Shown here: positions 1-8,062 of the stretch, one piece after another
Layout: each line of letters opens with the position of its first letter
Position numbering within the stretch: position 1 is the stretch's first letter
Assembly: GCA_018711085.1 (NCBI GenBank)
Contig: DVIR01000002.1
Coordinates: forward strand, 1-49,182
Length of the DNA stretch: 49,182 bases
DNA from: Faeciplasma gallinarum
GTDB taxonomy: Bacteria; Bacillota; Clostridia; Oscillospirales; Ruminococcaceae
Reading direction: 5' to 3'
Made by a program: the position numbers and the translations under genes
The notes under the pieces: model-generated
What the model was told of the DNA's origin: nothing
The model's input: the letters and a program-made list of their open reading frames with translations, nothing else
The model's database searches: none

Positions 1-1
1 A

Positions 2-214
2 ACGGTAAAGAATTATTCGGACGATTATCTTGTTATAACCACCATCGATCATTTAGGGCGCAAACTTGTCAAGACATTCAATACGATATTGAAGACTTGC
101 GTTTCCGTCCTTACGGACGCGGAAGGTGTACAGTTGGCTAAACAGACAAAGACCTTCTCAGACGATGGTTTGATCATTGAAACAGAGGTCGTTTATGGCA
201 GTCAAACGACGTAA
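2..214 (+). CDS. C-terminal fragment of an unknown protein (5' end outside window)
   Basis: An open frame enters from the left edge and ends at TAA 212-214, giving about 70 residues with no start codon in the window. The visible part has alternating hydrophobic and polar stretches (DYLVITTIDHLG early, DDGLIIETEVVYG near the end) that look like beta strands, as in the last domain of a larger protein. I do not recognise the family. The local DNA is visibly more AT-rich than the genes that follow, so codon use differs from its neighbours. No clear intrinsic terminator follows; a weak CCC/GGG hairpin with a T-rich tail lies near 270-295. That this is a coding end rather than chance rests only on the uninterrupted frame. 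Confidence 0.45.
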   Translation, partial: TVKNYSDDYLVITTIDHLGRKLVKTFNTILKTCVSVLTDAEGVQLAKQTKTFSDDGLIIETEVVYGSQTT

Positions 215-408
215 TAAAAGTGTATACATCTCGGTTTATTCCTACACTATACCTGCATTTTGGCTAAAAAACCCAGTATTTCCGGGCATTTTTGTTTCTA
301 TAATACACTTGTTTTAAAGCTCCGTCAATCGAGGTCGGATATTTTGTAGACCTGCAATTAAGGTTAGTCTTAGCTCATTAAATGGTTGTATAAATCGACA
401 ATATGCCG

Positions 409-750
409 CTACATCAAAAGATACCCGAGCGCCAAGAGCAGCTTTATGTCCGCCTTGTTTTTGTACAGTATCAAAAGCATCATGAGTATGAGCACCCGAT
501 CTGCATCAAGCTCCCCGACAAAGCTTTTTATCAGCCCTGTGATGCCGTCCGGCGGGCGGCTGTTTTGCCTCTGCTGTCCGCCCGAACCGTTCGGGGGAAA
601 GCGACCTGCGGGTTTTTGGGAATGCGAGCTGTTCTGCTGCGGCTCAGCGGCCTGAGAAACCATGCTTTTTGAGCGGCGCTGCATTTCGTGAAGCCTTGCA
701 AGCGCCTCCCGCTGCATTTTAGTGAACTCTTCGGGGTTATATGACGCCAA
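409..750 (-). CDS. small hypothetical protein with hydrophobic C-terminus
   Basis: The protein has 113 residues. The N-terminal third is charged and Gln/Met-rich (MASYNPEEFTKMQREALARL), the middle is low-complexity (Pro, Gly, Gln, Asn), and the last 35 residues form a hydrophobic stretch (RVLILMMLLILYKN, then IKLLLALGYLLM) that could be a hairpin membrane anchor. It overlaps the start of its upstream neighbour's 3' end by 14 nt, so the two are probably translationally coupled. It is the last gene of a three-gene minus-strand cluster. I recognise no domain and assign no function. The similar hydrophobic tails of this protein and the 737-1126 product suggest they act together at the membrane, which is inference. 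Confidence 0.6.
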   Translation of the reverse strand: MASYNPEEFTKMQREALARLHEMQRRSKSMVSQAAEPQQNSSHSQKPAGRFPPNGSGGQQRQNSRPPDGITGLIKSFVGELDADRVLILMMLLILYKNKADIKLLLALGYLLM

Positions 751-1126
751 GCAGATCCCCTCCGATTAGCCCGCTGTCTTTTATCAGCGGGAGAAGATTT
801 AAAAGCCGCAGAAGTCTGACCGCCTTGTCCACGCGCTCCTGCTTTTCATTGCCCAAAAGCGGTTTAAGGGCCTTTAAAAAGCGTATGTTGTCGTCGTCCG
901 TCTCAAAGCTTTTGAGCTTTGAGACCATGCTCATTATCGCCGCGGCCTCGCTGCCGATGTCGCTGTCCGCGTTGTCGTGTTTGTCGTGAGCGCCTGCGCC
1001 GTCATCGTCGGCAGACGGCGCCCCGCCGGCGTCGGAAAGCCCGAGCATTGCCGCAAGCTCGCTTATCTTTTCAAGGCTGTCCTTGTCGGAAAGTATGCTT
1101 TGTATCTTAGATGCCATGTCGTCCAT
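737..1126 (-). CDS. small hypothetical acidic protein
   Basis: The protein has 129 residues. The ATG at 1126 is preceded by GGAGGG with a 7-nt gap, which fixes the start. Residues 1-30 look helical. About residues 31-58 form an acidic Asp/Gly/Ala/His linker. The remainder is a helical region ending in a hydrophobic Leu-rich tail (VRLLRLLNLLPL, then GLIGGDLLGVI). No known domain is recognised. It lies between the 1227-1463 gene and the 409-750 gene on the same strand and overlaps the latter by 14 nt, consistent with one transcript. Function is unknown. Confidence 0.7.
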   Translation of the reverse strand: MDDMASKIQSILSDKDSLEKISELAAMLGLSDAGGAPSADDDGAGAHDKHDNADSDIGSEAAAIMSMVSKLKSFETDDDNIRFLKALKPLLGNEKQERVDKAVRLLRLLNLLPLIKDSGLIGGDLLGVI

Positions 1127-1226
1127 CTGCCAACCCTCCTTGCCGGCGGTATTTTTACTTGAAAATCATTTCAATGCCTTTTGATACAGGCGGGAAAGGG
1201 CGCACATGCCCCGCATTAGTATGCTG

Positions 1227-1463
1227 TCATTTGATGAGTTTTTTTAATATCTCCCTTGCCTGCGGGCTTGAAAGCATGGCTTTGGTCTTTTCGGGATCCG
1301 AAAGCGCCGCCTGAAGCCGTCCCGCATCGCCGGGAGCCATTTTGCGCATAAGGCTGTCAAACGTCCCTGCCTCAAGCTCGGAGCGAAGCTTAGCCTCGCT
1401 GACGCCCAAGCGTGAGGATGCTGCCTTGACAAGGCTGTCAAGCTGTTTTTGGCTCATGTTCAT
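1227..1463 (-). CDS. small hypothetical helical protein
   Basis: The protein has 78 residues and starts at ATG 1463 behind a GGAGG about 8 nt upstream. It is almost entirely predicted helix, with the repeated pattern of small charged helices seen in cytoplasmic bundle proteins (LDSLVKAASSRLGVSEAKL, then GDAGRLQAALSDPEKTKAML). There is no membrane segment and no catalytic motif I recognise. It is the first gene of a three-gene minus-strand cluster. The promoter of the divergent phosphodiesterase gene lies just upstream, between 1463 and 1547. Function is unknown. Confidence 0.7.
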   Translation of the reverse strand: MNMSQKQLDSLVKAASSRLGVSEAKLRSELEAGTFDSLMRKMAPGDAGRLQAALSDPEKTKAMLSSPQAREILKKLIK

Positions 1464-1482
1464 GATGGTTTCCTCCGTACTA

Positions 1483-1511
1483 TTGAAAAAAAGATTTAGA
1501 TGTGGTACAAT
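1483..1511 (+). promoter_or_regulatory. sigma-A promoter for the phosphodiesterase gene
   Basis: TTGAAA at 1483-1488, a 17-bp spacer, and TACAAT at 1506-1511. Transcription would start near 1518. This makes the possible GTG start at 1502 impossible and supports the ATG at 1547. Confidence 0.65.
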
Positions 1512-1546
1512 GTGAGCAATTGATTACATGGTTTGCGGGTGGTTGT

Positions 1547-2038
1547 ATGCGAGTGATTGCATTTTCCGATTCTCACGGAAGAGCGGCAGCGGTTGCAAGG
1601 CTGTTTTCTGAAACGGCAGCCACAACTCAGCTGTATCTGTTTGCGGGAGACGGGCAAAGCGATGTGAATTTTGCCCTGGAGAGCTATCAGGGACTGGACG
1701 TAAGGCGTGTGAGGGGAAACTGCGACTACTGTTCAAAAGAGCCGGACGTGCTGCTTGTCGAGGCGGGAAATTGCAGGATACTTTTGACGCACGGGCATAA
1801 CCACGGGGTGAAGTACGGAACGGATGAGCTTGAGCGCATGGCGTATGAAAACAAAGCGCAGCTTGTGGTGTACGGTCACACCCATTGCAGAGACTGCCGC
1901 TACTCAAACGGCGTGTACTACGTCAACCCCGGAAGCATAGCGCTGCCGCGGGACGGGCTTGCGCCCTCTTACGCCGCCATAGACATCATCCCCGCGGGCA
2001 TCCTCGTAACGCTTGCCGACCTCGATTATAATATATGA
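1547..2038 (+). CDS. YfcE/MJ0936-family metallophosphodiesterase
   Basis: The protein has 163 residues, the usual size for the short calcineurin-like phosphodiesterases of this family. The metal-binding signatures appear in order: DSH (Asp8, His10), GD at 34-35, GNCD at 58-61 (Asn58), THGH at 81-84 and GHTH at 110-113. Family members hydrolyse phosphodiesters with a two-metal centre, and the physiological substrate is usually unknown. The start is the ATG at 1547 behind GGGTGG, because the promoter at 1483-1511 lies downstream of any earlier start. It is followed after 49 bp by araD on the same strand and may share its transcript. The cytoplasmic location is inferred from the lack of a signal peptide. 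Confidence 0.88.
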   Translation: MRVIAFSDSHGRAAAVARLFSETAATTQLYLFAGDGQSDVNFALESYQGLDVRRVRGNCDYCSKEPDVLLVEAGNCRILLTHGHNHGVKYGTDELERMAYENKAQLVVYGHTHCRDCRYSNGVYYVNPGSIALPRDGLAPSYAAIDIIPAGILVTLADLDYNI

Positions 2039-2087
2039 GCTAAAAAGGCAATTGTTTACTATTAAATATTGAAAGGAAGAACCGAAT

Positions 2088-2783
2088 ATGCTGGAAAAAC
2101 TCAAGAAAGAAGTTTACGAAGCGAATATGCTCCTCCCCAAGTACGGACTCATCACCTTTACGTGGGGCAATGTGTCGGGCATAGACCGTGAGAAAGGACT
2201 CATCGTCATCAAGCCGTCCGGAGTGGAGTACGACGTGATGAAGCCGGAGGACATGGTTGTTGTGGATCTTAACGGCAAAGTTGTAGAGGGCGACCTCAAT
2301 CCCTCGTCTGACACGCCTACGCACATCGAGTTCTACAAGGCTTTTCCCAACATCGGCGGAGTTACGCATACCCATTCGACCTGCGCCACGTCCTTTGCAC
2401 AGGCGGGAAGGGGAGTACCCGCTTTGGGAACCACTCACGGCGACTATTTCTACGGCGAGATACCCTGCACAAGGAAGATGACCCCGCAGGAGATAGCGAC
2501 CGAGTATGAAAAGAACACCGGACTTGTGATTATCGAGACGTTCAAGGACAAAGACCCCGACGCCATACCCGCCGTTTTGGTTCATTCGCACGGCCCGTTC
2601 ACATGGGGCAAGGATGCCGTTGATTCGGTTCACCACTCTGTAATACTTGAGGAGTGCGCGAAGATGGCTTTAAACGCATACGCACTGAATCCTTCGCTTG
2701 AGCCGATGCAGCAGGAGCTTTTGGACAAGCATTACTTAAGAAAGCACGGCGCAAACGCATATTACGGACAAAAGAAAAAATAA
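2088..2783 (+). CDS. araD: L-ribulose-5-phosphate 4-epimerase
   Basis: The protein has 231 residues, the same length as E. coli AraD. The family interconverts L-ribulose 5-phosphate and D-xylulose 5-phosphate by a zinc-dependent retro-aldol mechanism (EC 5.1.3.4). The class II aldolase fold signatures are present: GNVS near residue 28, SSDTPTH near 73-79, the zinc histidines in THTHST (His94, His96), THGDYF near 116-121, HSHGPFTWG at 166-174, and a C-terminal NAYYG that supplies the conserved tyrosine. A GGAAG ribosome site precedes the ATG and a strong terminator follows the stop. No araA, araB or transporter is visible nearby, so it could serve another pentose or ascorbate-type route. The family assignment is firm and the pathway is inferred. 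Confidence 0.92.
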   Translation: MLEKLKKEVYEANMLLPKYGLITFTWGNVSGIDREKGLIVIKPSGVEYDVMKPEDMVVVDLNGKVVEGDLNPSSDTPTHIEFYKAFPNIGGVTHTHSTCATSFAQAGRGVPALGTTHGDYFYGEIPCTRKMTPQEIATEYEKNTGLVIIETFKDKDPDAIPAVLVHSHGPFTWGKDAVDSVHHSVILEECAKMALNAYALNPSLEPMQQELLDKHYLRKHGANAYYGQKKK

Positions 2784-2804
2784 GCATAAACAGGCATAAA
2801 AACT

Positions 2805-2840
2805 CCCCGTCGAGGAATTCTTCGGCGGGGTTTTATTTTT
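2805..2840 (+). terminator. intrinsic terminator after araD
   Basis: A 9-bp stem (CCCCGTCGA at 2805-2813 with TCGGCGGGG at 2822-2830, one G-T wobble) is followed by TTTTATTTTT. Confidence 0.88.
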
Positions 2841-2874
2841 TATGTGAGTGTAAAGGCAGACAGGCCTTTAAGAC

Positions 2875-4359
2875 TTATCGGTGGTATAAATTTTTCGTCT
2901 GATAAACCGGCTCGCAGGTGACGTTTATGCCGAGCTTTTTGAAGGTGTTCATGTCTACCGAGGAGAGAATCACGCTTGAGTGAACCTCTGAGCCTCTGAG
3001 CTTTTTAAGCTGCCTGAGCGCAAGGGCTGCCGTGGGATTTGTTGCGGCGCATATGCTGAGCGCCAAAAGAACCTCGTCGGTGTGAAGCCTGGGGTTTTCG
3101 TTGCCCAAATGCTCCACCTTCAGCTTTTGTATCGGCTCAATCACCACGGGCGAAATAAGAAGTATGTCGTCCGCTATTCCCGCCAGCTCCTTTAAGGAGT
3201 TGAGCAAAAGCGCGGCTGACGCGCCCAAAAGGTCGGACGTCTTGCCGGTCAGTATCTTGCCGCTCGGAAGCTCTATTGCGGCGGCAGGGCTGCCTGTTTC
3301 GGCGGCTTTTTTGAGCGCGGGCGCAACAACTCGCCTTTCCGTCTCCTCAAGTCCCGCCTTTTTCATGATGAGGTCTATTTTCATGACCTCAGACTCCGTC
3401 GCCTCTCCCTGCTTGAAACGGCACCGGATGTTGTAGTAGCGCCTGATTATCTCCTGCAAGGACGCTCTGCGGCATGCCTCGTCGTTGACTATGCAAAATC
3501 CCGCCATGTTTACTCCCATGTCGGTGGGCGACTTGTAAGGCGACTCTCCTAATATCATGTTGAACATGGCGTTTAAGACGGGGAACACCTCTATGTCACG
3601 GTTGTAGTTTACCGCCGCCTTGCCGTAAGCCTCAAGGTGGTACGGGTCTATCATGTTTATGTCGTTTAAGTCCGCGGTCGCCGCCTCGTACGCCTCGTTC
3701 ACCGGATGGTTCAGCGGCAGGTTCCATATCGGGAACGTTTCAAACTTGGCGTATCCCGCTTTGATTCCGCGCTTGTGGTCGTGATAGAGCTGAGACAGGC
3801 ATGTTGCCATCTTTCCGCTGCCGGGGCCGGGGGCAGTGACTATTATAAGCTCGCGCGAGGTCTCTATGTAGTCGTTTTTGCCGTAACCCTCGTCGCTTAT
3901 GACACGGCCTAAGTCGTTTGGGTAGCCCTCTATTTCATAGTGGCGGTACACCGTCACGCCGAGCGCCTCGAGCTTTCGCTCAAACGCCTGCGCCGCAGGC
4001 TGCTCTTTGTACATGGACAAAACCACGCTGCCAACATACAGCCCCGCTTTTCTGAACGCATCTATAAGCCTTAAAACGTCGTGGTCATATGTTATTCCTA
4101 TGTCTCCTCTGACCTTGCTCTGTTCTATGTCCGATGCGTTGATGACGATTACGATTTCCGCCTGATCCTTCAGCTGCAAAAGCATCTTGAGCTTGCTGTC
4201 CGGCTTGAATCCGGGCAATACCCTTGCTGCGTGGTAGTCGTCGAACAGCTTGCCGCCGAACTCTAAGTACAGCTTGCCGCCGAACTTGCTTATGCGCTCT
4301 TTTATATGCTCCGATTGCATTGAAAGATACTTGTCATTGTCAAAGCCTATTTCAAACAA
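2875..4359 (-). CDS. DUF1846 (UPF0371) family protein
   Basis: This is a full-length DUF1846 protein of about 494 residues, beginning IGFDNDKYLSMQSEHIKERI after the first residues. It has the typical TAPGPGSGKMATCLSQ nucleotide-binding-like loop in the middle. Structures are known for the family, but the reaction is not established. I place the start at TTG 4359 because GGGGGGA lies 6 nt upstream and the resulting length matches the family. An earlier in-frame TTG at 4374 would put that ribosome site inside the gene. A strong promoter lies at 4401-4429. The gene is convergent with araD and divergent from dpaA. Function is unknown. Confidence 0.87.
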   Translation of the reverse strand: MFEIGFDNDKYLSMQSEHIKERISKFGGKLYLEFGGKLFDDYHAARVLPGFKPDSKLKMLLQLKDQAEIVIVINASDIEQSKVRGDIGITYDHDVLRLIDAFRKAGLYVGSVVLSMYKEQPAAQAFERKLEALGVTVYRHYEIEGYPNDLGRVISDEGYGKNDYIETSRELIIVTAPGPGSGKMATCLSQLYHDHKRGIKAGYAKFETFPIWNLPLNHPVNEAYEAATADLNDINMIDPYHLEAYGKAAVNYNRDIEVFPVLNAMFNMILGESPYKSPTDMGVNMAGFCIVNDEACRRASLQEIIRRYYNIRCRFKQGEATESEVMKIDLIMKKAGLEETERRVVAPALKKAAETGSPAAAIELPSGKILTGKTSDLLGASAALLLNSLKELAGIADDILLISPVVIEPIQKLKVEHLGNENPRLHTDEVLLALSICAATNPTAALALRQLKKLRGSEVHSSVILSSVDMNTFKKLGINVTCEPVYQTKNLYHR

Positions 4360-4400
4360 AGCGTTTCCCCCCAAATTATTCTACAAACAAAATACAACAT

Positions 4401-4429
4401 ATTATATCATTTTTCTTTCCGCCTTTCAA
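4401..4429 (-). promoter_or_regulatory. sigma-A promoter for the DUF1846 gene
   Basis: On the minus strand, TTGAAA (4424-4429), a 17-bp spacer and a perfect TATAAT (4401-4406). Confidence 0.75.
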
Positions 4430-4499
4430 CAAACATTCCGGAAAAATCTCCGACATAAATCAACGCCCGTTTTTATGCGAATTGTATAACAGCCCCACG

Positions 4500-4528
4500 C
4501 ACCGCCGATGCCGCGGCGGCATATATTG
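4500..4528 (+). promoter_or_regulatory. possible sigma-K-type promoter for dpaA-dpaB
   Basis: CACC at 4500-4503, a 16-bp spacer and CATATATTG from 4520 resemble the mother-cell sigma-K pattern (AC, then CATA-N3-TA), with one mismatch at the end of the -10. No good sigma-A match was seen before dpaA. That dipicolinate synthase is made in the mother cell late in sporulation is known in Bacillus; this site is an inference. Confidence 0.35.
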
Positions 4529-4583
4529 TGGTATGAAATAATCGCATCAACAGCAAGAAGGGATACGGAGGGAAATGCTATAG

Positions 4584-5420
4584 ATGAAGGTGCTTGTTTT
4601 GGGCGGGGACACCCGCCAGATATATTGCGCGGGGCGGCTGTCTCTTGAGTCGGGGATGCGCGTCACCACGGCATACATGTCGGGAGAGGACGGCGGCATA
4701 CCGGAAGATTACGGCTGTGCGGACATAATGGTTTTGCCCTATGTTTCGTCGTCGGACGGATTCTTAAACGCTCCCGCATGCCGTGAAAAGATAAAGCTGT
4801 CAAGAGTGCTTGAAAACATAAACGGCAAAACTCTGGTGTTTTGCTCAGGCATAAGCGACGATGTTTTGAAGCGCATACAGTCGTCCGGCGCCGAGATATA
4901 CGACTGGCTTAAAGACGAGGAGCTTACGCTAAAAAACGCATACCTCACCGCCGAAGGCGCGGCACAGATAATAGTCAGCCGCTCGAACCACGCCGTCAGC
5001 GGCTCAAATATACTTATACTCGGCTGCGGAAGGGTTGCCAAGGCGTGTGCAGGGCTTTTTAAATCCATGGGAGCGGGGATATGCGTCTGCGCAAGAAAGG
5101 AAAGCGACAGAGCCGACTGTATCCGAAAGGGCATGGATGCATGCGACTTTTGCGACTGCGAGCGGTTTTCGCAGGCGGACATTGTGGTGAACACCGTTCC
5201 TGCAAGGGTCATAACACCGCAGATGTTGGAAAAAATCCGCGGCAGGGGATGGATTCTCGAGCTTGCCTCAAAGCCATACGGGTTTGATCCCGCCGCGGCG
5301 CAAAGTATGAGCGTAGACTATGTGTTAGGCTCGGGGCTGCCCGGAAAGTTTACTCCGGAGGCCGCAGGGGAGCTTATGGCACACACTGTTATCAAGGAGG
5401 CGAGAAAAAGGCATGGATAG
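4584..5420 (+). CDS. dpaA: dipicolinate synthase subunit A
   Basis: The protein has 278 residues. With subunit B it converts dihydrodipicolinate to dipicolinic acid, the calcium-chelating solute of the spore core. The N-terminal domain (MKVLVLGGDTRQ) is typical of SpoVFA. A second Rossmann domain starts near residue 140 with ILILGCGRVAKACAGLF (glycine-rich loop at 147-152), the expected pyridine nucleotide site. GGAGGG lies 11 nt before the ATG, a slightly long spacing. The gene overlaps dpaB by 8 nt, as in Bacillus spoVF. It is direct evidence that the host lineage forms endospores. A possible sigma-K promoter lies at 4500-4528. Confidence 0.94.
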   Translation: MKVLVLGGDTRQIYCAGRLSLESGMRVTTAYMSGEDGGIPEDYGCADIMVLPYVSSSDGFLNAPACREKIKLSRVLENINGKTLVFCSGISDDVLKRIQSSGAEIYDWLKDEELTLKNAYLTAEGAAQIIVSRSNHAVSGSNILILGCGRVAKACAGLFKSMGAGICVCARKESDRADCIRKGMDACDFCDCERFSQADIVVNTVPARVITPQMLEKIRGRGWILELASKPYGFDPAAAQSMSVDYVLGSGLPGKFTPEAAGELMAHTVIKEARKRHG

Positions 5421-5991
5421 TCCTAAGGTGCGAATAGGTTATGCGATAACAGGCTCTTTTTGCACGTTTTCAAAGACGTTTGAGGCGATGAAAAGGCTTG
5501 TCGCAAGAGATTACGAGCTCACGCCGATAATGTCCTACAATGCGTATGAGCTGTCCACGAGGTTTGGAACGAGCGCGCAAAACCGCGAAATGGCAACAGC
5601 CATCACCGGCAAGGCGATCATACACACCATTCGCGATGCGGAGCCGATAGGCCCTAAGCGAATGTTTGACATACTTGTGGTTGCGCCCTGCACCTCAAAT
5701 ACGCTTGCAAAGCTTGCCTGCGGGATAAACGACACGCCTGTCACAATGGCTGTAAAAAGCCACGTCAGAAACATGCGTCCGGTTGTGATAGCTGTGTCTA
5801 CAAACGACGCTCTTGCCGCAGCCGCCGCAAACATAGGCGCACTTCAGGCGGCAAAGAACTACTACTTTGTCCCCTACGGGCAGGACGATTATCTTATAAA
5901 GCCCTACTCAATGGTCGCGGACTTTGGCATGATGGAGCGAACGGTGGAGCTTGCGCTGTCCGGCGTGCAGATTCAGCCGATGATAGTTTAA
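5413..5991 (+). CDS. dpaB: dipicolinate synthase subunit B
   Basis: The protein has 192 residues and belongs to the flavoprotein (HFCD) fold, the family of SpoVFB. Recognisable segments are IGYAITGSFCTF near the N-terminus and VVAPCTSNTLAKLACGINDTPVTMAVKSH in the middle, which bind the flavin-like ligand in relatives. It is the second subunit of dipicolinate synthase and acts in the mother cell during sporulation. Its ATG sits 8 nt inside dpaA, with GGAGGCG upstream inside dpaA, so the two are translationally coupled. A strong hairpin shared with the convergent phosphoglucomutase gene follows the stop. Confidence 0.94.
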   Translation: MDSPKVRIGYAITGSFCTFSKTFEAMKRLVARDYELTPIMSYNAYELSTRFGTSAQNREMATAITGKAIIHTIRDAEPIGPKRMFDILVVAPCTSNTLAKLACGINDTPVTMAVKSHVRNMRPVVIAVSTNDALAAAAANIGALQAAKNYYFVPYGQDDYLIKPYSMVADFGMMERTVELALSGVQIQPMIV

Positions 5992-6023
5992 AAAACCCGC
6001 CCTGCACTTTTGTGCGGGGCGGG
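5990..6023. terminator. terminator between dpaB and the phosphoglucomutase gene
   Basis: A 12-bp stem (5996-6007 with 6012-6023, one G-T wobble) and a TTTT loop. The T-run lies on the minus-strand side (A-run 5990-5995), so it is best for the phosphoglucomutase transcript; plus-strand transcripts have only a weak T-rich tail. Confidence 0.8.
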
Positions 6024-6053
6024 TAAGTGTTTGTTCCGTTTTAAATGCAGGGC

Positions 6054-7772
6054 TTAAAAGCCGAGCTTTGCCTTAAAGTCTGCGGAGAGTTTTTTGCTCA
6101 GAGCCTCGGCGTCAGCTCTGTTTGCGGCGATTGTGGTGTAGTACGCCTTTATCTTAGGCTCCGTTCCGGAGGGGCGTATGATAACCGTTGCGCCGTTTTC
6201 AAGCGTGAAGCATATCACATCGGACTTGGGAAGCGTTATCGGCTCGGTCTTTTTGGTCGCAAGGTCGGTGGTGACAGAGCTGAGGTAGTCGGCAACCTTT
6301 ACAACCTTGAAGCCCGCTATGCTGTCGGGGGTGTTTGCATGCAGGTCGTCCATTATCTTTGCCATTTCCTCCATGCCGCTTGCGCCCTCGCAGGTGAAGC
6401 TCTCAACCGTGTGAACATAGTTGCCGTACTTTTTGTACATCGCCTCTCTTGCATCGAGAAGGGACATGCCTATAGAGCGGTAGTAAGCTGCCATTTCGCA
6501 TATGAGCATAGACGCCACAACCGCGTCCTTATCCCTTACATAGGTTCCCGCAAGGTATCCGTAGCTCTCCTCGAATCCGAATATGTATCTGTACTCCTCA
6601 TGCGCGGCCTCCAAAAGTCCTATCTGCTCGCCTATGAACTTAAATCCCGTGAGCACGTTTCTCATCTCGACGCCGTACTCCTCGGCGATTTCGGACGCTA
6701 TTGCGGTTGTGACTATCGACTTGACCGCAACGGGCTTTTCGGGCATGGTGCCGAGCTTTATTCTCTCCTTGCATATGTACTCAAGCAGCATTGCGCCGAC
6801 TTCGTTTCCGCTGAAGAGCACGTAATCTCCGTTCTTGTCCGGAACGGCAATTCCGACTCTGTCGCAGTCGGGGTCGGTGGCAAGCAAAAGATCGGGTTTT
6901 ACCTTCTTGCAAAGCTCGAGTCCCAAGTGCAAAGCCTCTTTTATTTCAGGGTTGGGGAAGGGGCAGGTGGGGAAGTTTCCGTCCGGCATTTCCTGCTCCG
7001 GCACAACCGTGACGTCGTTTATGCCTATTCTTTTAAGTATTGCCCTCACAGGCTTGTTTCCCGTGCCGTTTAAGGGGGTGTAAACCACTTTAAGTCCGCT
7101 TGCCGGGCATATCTCGGGGTGAACCTGCTGCTTTTGAACCTCGTCTAAGTATGCGGCGATAACATCCTGCGAGATGTACTCTATCATGCCGCTTTTAAGG
7201 CTCTCGTCAAAGTCCGCAAGTTTTGCTCCGCCGAACATCGGCACGTTGTTTATCTTCGATAAAACTATGTCCGCCGCCTCTATCGTCATCTGGCAGCCGT
7301 CCTCGCCGTAAACCTTGTAGCCGTTGTATTTTGAGGGGTTGTGGGACGCCGTGCACACTATTCCCGCCTTGCACGAAAGCTTTCTCACTGCCCATGAAAG
7401 CATCGGGGTGGGCATCAGCTCGGAGTAAAGATACGCCTTTATTCCGTTTCCGGCAAGAACCCTTGCCGCCTCTTTTGCAAACACGTCCGACTTGATTCTC
7501 GAGTCGTATGCTATTGCGACGCTTGCGCCCTTGCATTCTCCGTTTACATAGTCGGCAAGTCCCTGGGTTGCGCGGCGTATGGTGTAAATGTTGAGGCGGT
7601 AGCTGCCCGCTCCGATTACGCCTCTAAGACCCGCAGTTCCAAACTCAAGGTCACGATAAAAGCGCTCTTTGATAGCGTCCTCGTCGCCCTTTATCGAGTT
7701 CAGCTCCGCAATCAGATCCGCATCCTCGGTCGCATTTTTCAGCCAAAGTTCGTAAAGCTCCATTTCTTTCAT
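6054..7772 (-). CDS. pgcA: phosphoglucomutase/phosphomannomutase (PgcA-like)
   Basis: The protein has 572 residues from the ATG at 7772, which has GGGGAA 6 nt upstream; the earlier in-frame ATG lacks a ribosome site. The alpha-D-phosphohexomutase domains are complete. The phosphoserine loop is TASHNPSKYNGYK (catalytic Ser143), the metal loop is DPDCDRVG, the sugar-binding loop is GFEESYGY, and the C-terminal phosphate loop is RPSGTEPK. It interconverts glucose 1-phosphate and glucose 6-phosphate, and possibly the mannose phosphates, feeding cell-wall sugar and glycogen synthesis. It has its own sigma-A promoter at 7855-7883. Substrate preference cannot be read from the sequence. Confidence 0.93.
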   Translation of the reverse strand: MKEMELYELWLKNATEDADLIAELNSIKGDEDAIKERFYRDLEFGTAGLRGVIGAGSYRLNIYTIRRATQGLADYVNGECKGASVAIAYDSRIKSDVFAKEAARVLAGNGIKAYLYSELMPTPMLSWAVRKLSCKAGIVCTASHNPSKYNGYKVYGEDGCQMTIEAADIVLSKINNVPMFGGAKLADFDESLKSGMIEYISQDVIAAYLDEVQKQQVHPEICPASGLKVVYTPLNGTGNKPVRAILKRIGINDVTVVPEQEMPDGNFPTCPFPNPEIKEALHLGLELCKKVKPDLLLATDPDCDRVGIAVPDKNGDYVLFSGNEVGAMLLEYICKERIKLGTMPEKPVAVKSIVTTAIASEIAEEYGVEMRNVLTGFKFIGEQIGLLEAAHEEYRYIFGFEESYGYLAGTYVRDKDAVVASMLICEMAAYYRSIGMSLLDAREAMYKKYGNYVHTVESFTCEGASGMEEMAKIMDDLHANTPDSIAGFKVVKVADYLSSVTTDLATKKTEPITLPKSDVICFTLENGATVIIRPSGTEPKIKAYYTTIAANRADAEALSKKLSADFKAKLGF

Positions 7773-7854
7773 GGTTATTCCCCTTTCGGAACAGTATTTT
7801 GCCCGCACCGCCCCAAACGCTCGCCGGTTGAGGCGCAGGCATGATTACTTTTTA

Positions 7855-7883
7855 AGTATACCTCTTTTTTGCTATGTTGACAA
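7855..7883 (-). promoter_or_regulatory. sigma-A promoter for the phosphoglucomutase gene
   Basis: On the minus strand, TTGTCA (7878-7883), a 17-bp spacer and TATACT (7855-7860). A TTGACA on the other strand overlaps the -35 but has no good -10 at normal distance. Confidence 0.7.
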
Positions 7884-8006
7884 GGGGGGATAAGATATTT
7901 TGCATAATTTTTTTGCCGCTAAGATGATGTTTATGTAAAATATAACGACCCAAACGTCACAAAACGGCTGCTGAAAATAAAAATCCGAAGATTTATAAAT
8001 AAAATG

Positions 8007-8035
8007 TTGAAAGGCGGCTAAATATGCGGTAAAAT
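8007..8035 (+). promoter_or_regulatory. sigma-A promoter for the ComM/YifB gene
   Basis: TTGAAA (8007-8012), a 17-bp spacer and TAAAAT (8030-8035), 27 bp before the ATG. Confidence 0.7.
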
Positions 8036-8062
8036 ATAAAAGAATATTATTGAGGTGATGGC

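Noticed and set aside
1502..1546. Earlier GTG start for the phosphodiesterase
   Set aside because: It lies upstream of the transcription start predicted from the promoter at 1483-1511.
6045..7073. 342-residue open frame on the plus strand inside the phosphoglucomutase gene
   Set aside because: It lies entirely opposite a gene with full family motifs, has no ribosome site, and its composition is a mirror of the real gene.
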